This document shows, in pieces, positions 55,575 to 64,000 of a DNA stretch of 64,000 bases (position 1 is the stretch's first letter; every line of letters begins with the position of its first letter). The DNA comes from Epiperipatus broadwayi (Eukaryota; Onychophora; Udeonychophora; Euonychophora; Peripatidae): NCBI GenBank assembly GCA_028023455.1, contig JAQFVV010006652.1, forward strand, positions 126,001 to 190,000, read 5' to 3'. The position numbers and the translations under genes were made by a program. The notes beneath the pieces were generated by a model. That model ran no database searches, had not been told where the DNA came from, and worked only from the letters and a program-made list of their open reading frames with translations.

Positions 55575-58300
55575 ATTACAAATATAATGTATAGAAAATG
55601 AATGAAACATGAAGATACACAACAATCAGGTTTAACTGTAACGAGAGTACATGGGTTTTTATTTAAACATTTTTCATTTTGCATATATGTATAAAGTACT
55701 ATATACAAAACCGAATACGAAAAAAAGATTCACATATAGACTACCAAAAAAATTTTTCATTTTATAAACAAGATTTTTGCATTTGTAGCTATTAACATGG
55801 AATATTTTTCTATAGTTGCAAAACCAACCCCCGCTATGGTTGCAACACATGGACATTGGTACAATGCATTTTCACCCCTTTATGTATATAAAATCAGAAA
55901 ACAAACTTTTCAGGTAGAGAAGAAATATATATCTATCATCAATGATCTCTTACAACCTTTTTAGAACATTTTTAGCAAACAGAATTCAATACTCATATCA
56001 ATAGTCTCGGGCCAACCAAGTCGAAAGAAAAATCACAGTACGATCAAGCTATGTCACTTAACAAGATTCAAGGTAGCGAAAAGTACTACCAGTCATGCTC
56101 AATACACAGGTCGCAAACAGTCTGAATTTTGCTTATTTGGATCTCTGATTCCAACAATTCGATGACACAGTACTAAATCGTGCCCAAGCTGACAAAACAT
56201 AAGATCAGATGATGATGATATTTGGTAGTGTATTACTACATTATCATAGTTATTAATGCTAAGCTCTGAACTAAGAAAATAATTCTAAATATTAACTAAA
56301 ACTAATAATTCAACACAAACCAGAGATTATAATAAATGCAGAAGCTTTATATATGTTGTTTTCTGTTTCATTTTGCGCTTTAATTTGCGTATTGAAAAAC
56401 GGGTTTTTGTTTTCTAAATCCCCATTATCAATTATTTAAATAAGATACCATTTGCTCGAATGATGATATAAGGATTGTGCGAGAGAACTAATAATATAAG
56501 AAAATAATGGATTAATACAAAATAATCTACAAGATCGAGGACTATTCAGGTAGGGAGATACGATAATTTAGCGTTAATCATTTTGACAAATAAATATAAA
56601 TTTGGTCTCAATCATTTGTTTAGATATTTAAATCATTACATATATTTGATAAAAAATCATTTGAACATATAATGTATAAAATAAGTAATAATAAATGTGC
56701 AATATTTAGAATAAATTACCAGTGATTTGCATCTCTATGCGGGAATACGATAGAAACTTTAAAAATAAAACAATTTTAGATCGGCCCCTTTTGAGCGTAT
56801 TTTGCAGTGAATCTTATCTTTAACACATCATTGCGACTTACTAGGTAGACAGGTGTTTCAGTCAGAGAGCTTGGCTTGTGCCCATACAACTAAGCAATAA
56901 GCCTCATGTGATTATGAATATTTTATCATTTAAAAGAATATAACGAGCACTTAGATTGGATATATCACTGGCAAATATCAGAGAGGAGTCTGGGCCAGGG
57001 AATGTGCGCATTTCTGCAGCTTTAAATGTCATGGCCTAAAATTAAACTTTTGCAAGTGCCTGATTGTGAGCGATTCTGAAAAGTGGGAGCTTAGACATTC
57101 CCACTGACTAAACAATCAGAAATGGAAGATAAAATATCAGATAATGGAGTATGCCAGCAACGATTATTGGACATGAATTTTCAGAGAAATTGTTTAATAT
57201 ATACAATAATCTGTTTTCAATTCTGAGTCATTTAACTAATCATAATGAATAAAAACAGCTTCTGTATTTATAATATTATTAAACTAACATTTATATTTAA
57301 AGAATCGATTCCCAAATCTGTATTGGAATTTAGAGTTGCTTCGAACAGCAAAAAGGATGGATTAATTATATGAAGATTCCGCGATCTAAAATAGAAAATT
57401 AAAGCAAAATCCACAATAAAAAGTTTTGAATTTACTTTAGAATGAATTTAAAAAATGAGCCAAACCATGACAATTTCTATTTAATATAGACAAAACTTTA
57501 TTGATAAGTTTTTAAATAAAGCCCCGCCCACACTTCCCAAATTAAACAATTATTTCCCCCTTGCCGCTTGAAGGTTAGCGATTTTTGGCTTTAAAGAAAT
57601 AAATCGCTATATACATTAAACAAAACCTGAAGTAATGAAATGGAATCACATTTATATAATTGATGGCGTGAAAATGAGATTAAAAGCCATGATATTAATA
57701 AGATTACTGAAGAGAAAGTTTAAAAGCAAAATTAACGAAACTAAAGCAATATATAGAAGTAAAAGATATGAAGATTGGAAACATAGATTACAAAGTATTG
57801 TAGAGTATAAAGGCAGTTCTACGTTAAAAGGCTACTACAAGACAGCAAGTCATTATCGAGTGACAATCATGAGTATGAAATAAAACGATAGGTATGGCAG
57901 TGACAGGCGAACAGCCGAGAAAGAGATATTCCGCGATATCTACAGCACTGTGTTAATATACGTATACCTCAGTAGTAAAAGCTCCCTCTGCACAACTAGC
58001 AACTGAAAGTAAAAAAAAAACGCGTTTTATTTCAACTGGCAATTTATGCTACCTACTGTAGTCCTTTAAAGCAACATTTAATTAGTAAAATATTTTCAAT
58101 AGATAAAACGAATATATATATTATGTTTAAGATTATAAGACAAACTGATGGTGAATTTATTATTTCATTAATGAATTTTAAGTTTTAATTATAGACAACG
58201 TCTGACTTAGTGATAAAAGATAATTTCGATGCTCAAATATCTATTTAATTTTAACACGATAATTACATTAAGATAAAAAATAATATGAATATCAAACAAT
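55575..58300. other. AT-rich interior with one unrecognised basic frame
   Basis: Composition falls back to the AT-rich background after 55330. An 82-codon plus frame at 57635-57883 (MRLKAMILIRLLKRKFKSKI, EDWKHRLQSIVEY) is lysine/arginine-rich and matches nothing I know. A GC-richer patch at about 56740-57130 has no recognisable coding. If 58.3 kb is the 5' LTR, this stretch is leader plus later insertions. Confidence 0.35.
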
Positions 58301-58304
58301 CATT

Positions 58305-58515
58305 CCTCATATAAAACTATTTGCTTTAGTGTAATATATATAAAGCAATCATTCAAACTATGTTTCATTTTACTAAACAAAAATTGAATTTACTCGTCTT
58401 TAGATAATTTGACGCTTGCAGTGTGTGGTGAATAGCATATGACTATAGCAGGGTGCGAATTTGCGACCCCTATATAGTGTAGATGGTAAGCATGAAACTC
58501 CGATGATGATTTTGT
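58305..58515 (-). repeat. LTR-like direct repeat, 5' side of the Gypsy element
   Basis: Counterpart of 51480-51650, ending exactly where an RTE RT fragment begins at 58516. It contains GCAGGGTGCGAATTTGCGAC, a near palindrome that also resembles a tRNA T-arm. The minus strand has AT-rich TTTATATATATTACAC that could serve as a core promoter. LTR identity rests on position only. Confidence 0.4.
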
Positions 58516-58720
58516 CAGCATATTGTAAATCTAAAAATCAAGAAGATAAATTTATTGTTTTAATTTTAATAGGTTCAAATTAAAAATATATTATGAAATT
58601 TATATTACATTCTGGTCCCGCTTCAGAACATCACCTCCTAAACAAGATCACTTGCTTATAAAAATGAAAAAGAAAGGTGAAGTCAGTGTATACCCTGTCT
58701 AATATATCTTCATTGTCTCA
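58516..58720 (-). pseudogene. RTE-clade reverse transcriptase fragment
   Basis: On the minus strand YIFNLNLLKLK precedes a frameshifted DLQYADK, matching the FNLN...LQYADD arrangement at 5.1 kb. It breaks directly after YAD, at the LTR-like repeat. Confidence 0.5.
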
Positions 58721-58724
58721 CATT

Positions 58725-59085
58725 TTCCATATCCAGTGGTTTCACTTATACTGTCTTGTAAAGGCTGTACACTATGAATAACCCAATTACAAATTCATAA
58801 TATTAACAAGACCCATCTATTTATATCCTCATATTATATCAAATATAGCATGTTCTGAGTGATTCAGAGAGTTATTTAACTGATCGATTAAAGACGATTA
58901 CCTGAACAATGTAAACATTTATATAATGTGAAGACAAGAAATACAGTATTAAAAACAACATTAAATTCCATATAAAATAAAACTCAAATACTCTGAAACA
59001 CTACTGTAAATGTAGATGGGAAATAAATTGTTTTTATAACAAGATTTAATTATTGTTCTATGATGATCAATTTTCTCTTCAATCA
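58725..59085. other. AT-rich spacer, nothing recognised
   Basis: No frame or repeat noted. Confidence 0.6.
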
Positions 59086-59089
59086 AGTT

Positions 59090-59105
59090 GGGGGGGGGGG
59101 GGGGG
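59090..59105. repeat. G16 homopolymer
   Basis: Sixteen consecutive G in an AT-rich context. Shorter G runs occur at 41759 and 45394. Confidence 0.95.
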
Positions 59106-59364
59106 TGAGCGAGAATAGTTACATTTAGGATTAGAAAAATAGTAATAAAGTTACTATAAAAAAAAAAAAAGAATTTTTAGATAATATCTGATAATTGTTT
59201 GTTGATTTTCAGTTTGGGGAGCAGATTTCAATCTCTGCAGTCAAGTTGCAATCTTTGTGTCTATTGTAATATCCGCACTTACTACTGTGCCAAGGTTATA
59301 ACTGCAAGTCATACTGTGCGGTCAGCAAATAATTTTATACAATTCCCACACTGTTCTTTTCCAA

Positions 59365-59600
59365 CGAAGCTCTCCAATGAATTGGTCTGCCACGAAGCTC
59401 TCCAAACGAATTGGTCTGCAATGAAAGCTCTCCAACGAATTGGTCTGCAACGAAGCTCAGCCACGGATGCTCTCCAACGAATGATCTGCACCGACTGCTC
59501 TCCAATGAATGGTCTGCAAGCGGATGCTCTCCAAACGAATGGTCTGTAACTTGCTACTGCGCGACTGCTCTCTACTGCTCTCTATCTTACACTGCTCTGT
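59365..59600 (+). repeat. GC-richer minisatellite, unit about 27-30 bp
   Basis: About seven imperfect copies of GAAGCTCTCCAACGAATTGG-TCTGCAAC, then degenerate ACTGCTCTCT repeats. The unit spans the frames seen on both strands (59199-59626), so these are repeat artefacts unless transcribed. The upstream context TTGATTTTCAG|TTTGGGGAG resembles a splice acceptor, and GACCAATAAG|GTAACA a donor, so a repeat-bearing exon or LTR leader is possible. Confidence 0.85.
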
Positions 59601-59887
59601 CACCCAGTCTTCTTATCGCTCTCTGACAACTGCAACGATCAATCAATGCACTGACCAATAAGGTAACATCTCTTATCTAGAAACATTTGTAATTAGCAAA
59701 TATTTCTAGGAATTGTCGATCGCCATTACATCAATGCACTAATTAAATTCCTCAGCTATCAGAGCGCGATCTAAAAACAGCCTTATGAATAAATTCTAGT
59801 TTTTCTGGAGTGCACAAAAATGTCTGCCATTTTTGCAAACACTACATCTATATAAATATATTGGACCATAAGTAAAAGTGGCATTCC

Positions 59888-60060
59888 ACCCTTATTGTTA
59901 AAAGGTGGTTGCCTTGACAATAGATTGGAATTGTTGATTGTTGTTGATATTGGAATTGTCTAAGTGTTTAGTGATTTCTATGAATTCAATAAAGAATTGT
60001 ATATAGCTTGGGGCTTCATAAGAAATTTGAGTATAGATTTAAGTGACAAAGTTGGCACCA
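59888..60060 (+). repeat. LTR-like fragment (copy 2 of the 12.2-kb repeat)
   Basis: GGTTGCCTTGACAA, GATTGTTGTTGATATTGGAATTGTCTAAGTG match 12236-12325. Downstream is a polyadenylation signal (AATAAAG at about 59989), then GTGACAAAG-TTGGCACCATAA, where TTGGCACC looks like a primer-binding site for reverse transcription just past an LTR end. The upstream LTR boundary was not identified, and no coding follows. Confidence 0.4.
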
Positions 60061-60422
60061 TAATCTAATAATTATTTATGATAAAACAAGTGTAAAGAGA
60101 ATGTATACTGCCAATTTGTAACACTACAAGATTCTATGTCAATAATAAAAAATATCAAGTAAGATTATCGACAACTTTGGTAAGCATTAATTAAACGCAC
60201 AAACTAAAATTTATTCCTTGATATACTTCAGCACTTCCCTAATGTAGACTCCAACATATAGAATTACTATAAAACGTTAAATTTCACAGGTACTCATGAA
60301 AAAATGAACTAAGGATACGCTAAGCAGAATGTAATATGGGAAATCTTGAAGAGCATGCTGGGAAAACAGATTAATATTTTTTAAATTTCTTTTCTTATTG
60401 ACTACATCTAACACTCATTCAG

Positions 60423-60607
60423 CATTTTCTCATGGTGCTACATCAAGATTGCTATGTTTATTCTGCTACTACTGTACATTCTGCATGATGTAAATCTAGA
60501 TGTGTTAGTTGATGACATCATAAGATATATGCAGAAAGAAATGAAGTACTTTGGTGATATATATCATGCAATAGTCATGTTTGTCTTCTCTCTAGAGCTG
60601 CATGACT
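60423..60607 (+). CDS. candidate internal protein-coding exon (phase 2-1), 61 codons
   Basis: Polypyrimidine tract and acceptor (TTTCTTTTCTTATTG...CACTCATTCAG|C) and an ideal donor (GACT|GTAAGT) bound a 185-bp segment. One frame is open throughout: IFSWCYIKIAMFILLLLYIL, HDVNLDVLVDDIIRYMQKEM, KYFGDIYHAIVMFVFSLELHD. It is hydrophobic at the start and acidic/amphipathic later, unlike a random AT-rich translation. I do not recognise the protein. It is the best host-gene signal in the window, but no second exon in a compatible phase was found nearby. Confidence 0.45.
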
Positions 60608-60614
60608 GTAAGTA

Positions 60615-62925
60615 AAAATATAATTAAAAAAAAAAAATTCTGAAAAGTAATCATTTGTAATATATATGTTTTCCTTTCTTAGATATTTTACTATAAAATT
60701 CTTAGTATCAAATATATTGACAGATATTTACATGTGTGTGTATATATAAAACAATAACTTATATTTTAAGCAAAACGAGTCAGTAACTTGAGCAGGACAA
60801 TAATAATTTAGAAGTTAATAGAATTGTGAAGAGAGAAAAAAAAAATAAACAGCGGTAAGAGTGTATTATAGAGAAAAGCTATTTCAAGAATTTACCCTTC
60901 AAATGAATGAAAACATTTCTTGAGTTTTAGAGATAGCAAAACGAAGAATGTTAACTCGATTAGAAGTAAAAAAATCTAGCTAGATAAGATGCCCGAGTTA
61001 CTAAATCTTTTAATATATAAAATAGTAGATCAAAAAAACGATTATATTTTTCGACCCCTCCCCCCATCCATCTTCCTTTATCTTAAAAAAAAAAAAAAAT
61101 CCGGAAATTGCTATTTAAATTTAAATATAAGAAGAAAAAAGATTACCGTGTCTTCTATTTGTATTTAAAAATCAAGATAACACTGCAAATTTTATATATA
61201 TGTAGTAGATGAAGTTATAAGATCTCGCATCAATTATTATAATAAACCCCATTCGGTTCTTACGTATTAATCCAGCAATAAGATTTCACATACGTAATAG
61301 TTTTGCAATAATTACTTGGAAAAATAGCTACCTATACCTTTTATTTACTGGAAATGATACAAACCCAAACGTTTTCTAACATGCATTTACATTTTTTTGT
61401 GAGAAATTATCTTCCACCATCTAAACTGATAAAGATTTTTTGGCCACCTATAACTTAATCCAAATTTATGACAAGTAGTAAATAATACAAAATAATAATA
61501 ATAATATACATATATTTAACCATGCAATTCTGTCCATTTATAAAATGTTTCTTAGCATCACTACTGTATACAGAACTTTCTAACCTCGAACCATATATCA
61601 TTATGAATGGCTACTCTCTTTCAACAATCCTGAACAAAACACTGCCATTGTTTGACGTAAAACTAGCAGCAAAACTAACGTTTTGACTAATAACTTTCTC
61701 TCATCGGAATATTATCTAATATTCACATATAAAATTAATTTATTTCTTTTTTAGAAGATTATAATTGTTTCATTCGGTCTTTATATATATATATTTGTGT
61801 AGGTGACTTTCATTACCTACGAACTAATACATAAGTACTCACACCATTTATATACTTGATGTCCTGCATGAATTTAGTGCAATGGTTGTGGATTTTGAAA
61901 TTCACAGTTCATGGAATATGACTCCAATTCTGTAACTTCCAATGCTTCATATGGAGTTTCAAGCAATAAATATATCAATTATATATATATATATTATTGA
62001 TTATACTAAACCATATGCTTGATGAATTTTATAAATTTCTAACACTTGACAGATACAAAATTTGAAATAGAATAGCAAAATAGCTAGTAAATTTTACATT
62101 TTAAGGAACAAAAACATTCATCTACATATTTTCAAAAACTACGGGTGGTCCTCTACTTTCGTACCTAATTGGTTTTTGAAATGTGTATGAAAGTTGTAAT
62201 GTACTAAAATAGAGCAACATAAAAAAAAACTTTAAAATAATAATGAAGATTAATTTGACGGTGTATGAATTTGGAAATATTTCTTAATTTTGTTCTAGTT
62301 CTCCATGAACATATTGGCTATTGGCTTAAATTATATAAACAAACGATTGAAGCAAAAGATTCACCATCTTCATCTCTCGATTGTATGGAGATTGTGACCT
62401 TGATTTCTTTTCGTTCATATAAACTAATGATGTTTTTTTTTTTATTTTTCATTCATGTTTATGAATTAATAAGGGCAAATTTTAACCAAAACAGAAATAT
62501 ACATAAAGTGATTGCACACCTTCTAACATAAAAAAACACAACTCATCAATACACATTCTAACTCAAAATGTCTCTTGCCCAGGACTGAGCCTGTGACACC
62601 AAAAATGAATGTGATTAATCTCAGAGAGATGGAGAGGGATTAGAATCGTTACAAAAAATTATGCATGCTTTGTCACATATATATTAATAAAAATTGAAAG
62701 TACGAAATAGCGAATTGTATGAAAGTAGAATTACAAAAATAGAGAACTGCCTGTATTTTTATTCATTAAATTATTAACACATAAAATTTAATAACTACAG
62801 TGTGCATTTAAATTCTAAAAAAAAAAAATTCAGTTATTTATAAATGTGCAAAGAGTTCCTTATTTGAGGGCCCATATTTAAAGTTGTGTTAATTAAAAAT
62901 GACTATTTGATTATTTTATATATGT
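60615..62925. other. AT-rich spacer, nothing recognised
   Basis: Would be intronic if the 60.4-kb exon is real. An 88-codon frame at 62265-62531 has no motif and includes a T11 run. Confidence 0.55.
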
Positions 62926-62931
62926 AGAGAT

Positions 62932-63560
62932 AATTCAAACAGAAGTCAATCTCTGATAATGTGCTATTTCTTAAATATTATAAATTTCCATGCACTCGCC
63001 CGCCGGTAAGAGTTTAAAAAATTTAAATGAATCACTTAAGTTTAGAGCATACATTCTATATACACCAACTCTTACAGCCCATGCTTAAATCAGGCCTTAA
63101 ATCTATTGTGTGCCTGATGTTATAATCAAATATTCAATAGTACAAATCTATTTAATCCATCACAGGAGAAAAACAGTGTCTCATTTTTAACCACCTATGA
63201 TTAGATAAACATGACTTATAAATGTAAACCTATTATTATAAAGGGCTGAAAACTTTGAAATTATTCAAACGGAAGTCAATTTCCGATAATGCGCTATTTC
63301 TCAAATAGATTTGTACAATTGAATATTTGATTATAACATCAGGCACACAATAGATTCAAGCCCTGATTTAAGCATAGGCTGTAAGAGTTGATGTATATAA
63401 AATGTATACTCTAAACTTAAGCGATTCACTCAAATTTTTTAAACTCTTACCGATGGGTGAGTGTGTGGAAATTTATAATATTTAAGAAATATCGCATTAT
63501 CAGAGGATGACTTCCGTTTGAATAATTCCAACGTTTTCAGCACTTTATAATAATAGGTTT
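62932..63560. mobile_element. compound foldback: TIR element beside an inverted partial copy
   Basis: 63226-63560 is a 335-bp element with terminal inverted repeats of about 73 bp (AAACCTATTATTATAAAG-GCTGAAAAC and ATTATTCAAACGGAAGTCAA). 62932-63152 is an inverted partial copy lacking the outermost end, so 62932-63152 pairs with 63300-63532 over about 220 bp at roughly 85%. Shared words include TGTGTGCCTGATGTTATAAT and CTTACAGCC-ATGCTTAAATCAG. No coding. Probably a MITE family with a second insertion or head-to-head duplication. Confidence 0.75.
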
Positions 63561-64000
63561 ATATGTAGAGATTAATAGAATGTATCTATATAATCTGCAA
63601 ATCAGAATTAAAATCAGTTAAATAAAACGACCTTTCTTTTATCATGATAAAAATGCTTATTTTATTTTATCTCAATCAATCCGATAGTTTCAACCACAGC
63701 AGACTTCTTTTGGAAAGAAAGAAATCAGATTTACTGACTCAAAAGTTTGCTCAATAGCCACTTGTAAGCAACAGAAAGAAACATTTAATATTCATTAGTA
63801 GTGATTTGCCACGGCTGATGCTATTAAATTCCTATAATAATTAAAATAGCACATTTAGTGTTCTTGATTTTATCATGAACTATTGACTGTGAAGTCAATG
63901 AATACACATTCCAAAAGACAATATACTATATAAAAATGTGTTTATCTTATATATAAAATCCCTATTTTCTCTGTTGTCTGATTGGTAAATAAATGTATGA
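63561..64000. other. AT-rich spacer, nothing recognised
   Basis: No frame, repeat match or structure noted up to the window end. Confidence 0.6.

Noticed and set aside
55990-56030. A word (atagtctcgggccaaccaag) like a common cephalopod SINE segment
   Set aside because: Too short and isolated to assign an element or the host group.
57635-57883. 82-codon lysine/arginine-rich frame as a gene
   Set aside because: No recognisable motif, no splice or promoter context and AT-driven codon use; mentioned only within the spacer entry.
59199-59626. A 116-codon repetitive protein gene
   Set aside because: The frame is produced by the minisatellite; opposite-strand and alternative frames are equally open, and no start or splice context decides it.
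1-64000. CRISPR arrays, operons, bacterial promoters or rRNA
   Set aside because: None found; repeat spacing and content are those of an animal genome, and (AT)n tracts were not called as TATA promoters without a gene.

Overview
This window is eukaryotic, almost certainly animal, non-coding DNA. By eye it is about 70% A+T, rich in homopolymers and (AT)n, with no operons, ribosome-binding sites or long open frames. It carries a typical invertebrate repeat set: Penelope-like elements (PLEs) with GIY-YIG endonuclease remnants, RTE-clade LINEs, hAT DNA transposons, a decayed Ty3/Gypsy pol, tRNA-derived SINE-like copies, many foldback elements, and hammerhead-ribozyme (HHR) folds. I cannot name the species; a large AT-rich invertebrate genome fits best. 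One 500-bp run of N (50972-51471) is an assembly gap.

Layout. 0-9 kb: a tRNA-Gly-derived retroposon with a 15-bp target duplication (335-458), two HHR folds (about 1.25 and 3.3 kb), three foldback elements (about 2.2-2.8, 6.3-6.6 and 8.7-8.9 kb), a PLE 3' end with an inverted copy of its own tail (about 4.4-5.05 kb), and two RTE fragments (5.1-5.45 and 7.74-8.37 kb). 9-23 kb: mostly AT-rich spacer, a 1.2-kb hAT relic with a transposase C-terminus and an HHR remnant (14.8-16.0 kb), a large palindrome carrying two divergent HHRs (18.1-18.5 kb), a paired inverted PLE tail (21.4-22.0 kb) and a MITE (22.6-22.9 kb). 23.7-25.4 kb: the most complete PLE, with frameshifted reverse transcriptase plus GIY-YIG. 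26-40 kb: dispersed repeats, a second tRNA-Gly retroposon (35.75 kb), one weak exon candidate (29.2 kb) and long AT-rich stretches. 40.3-43.3 kb: two more PLE ends nested with 160-bp direct repeats. 44.8-49.3 kb: decayed RTE copies and a short hAT element encoding a BED-type zinc finger. 50.9-58.7 kb: third tRNA-Gly copy, the gap, then a degenerate Ty3/Gypsy element on the minus strand between LTR-like direct repeats. 59-64 kb: a G16 run, a GC-richer minisatellite, an LTR-like fragment, the best host-exon candidate (60423-60607) and a complex foldback.

The recurring theme is retroelements that carry small structured RNA modules. Several elements hold type-I HHR cores (CTGANGA, stem II, GAAA, palindromic stem III), some in inverted pairs. 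PLE tails carry tRNA-like box A/B modules. The tRNA-Gly retroposon is little more than a tRNA with an extended acceptor stem. All protein-coding remnants seen are transposon pseudogenes, apart from three tentative exons. Protein assignments are my own reading of translated motifs; no database search was possible.
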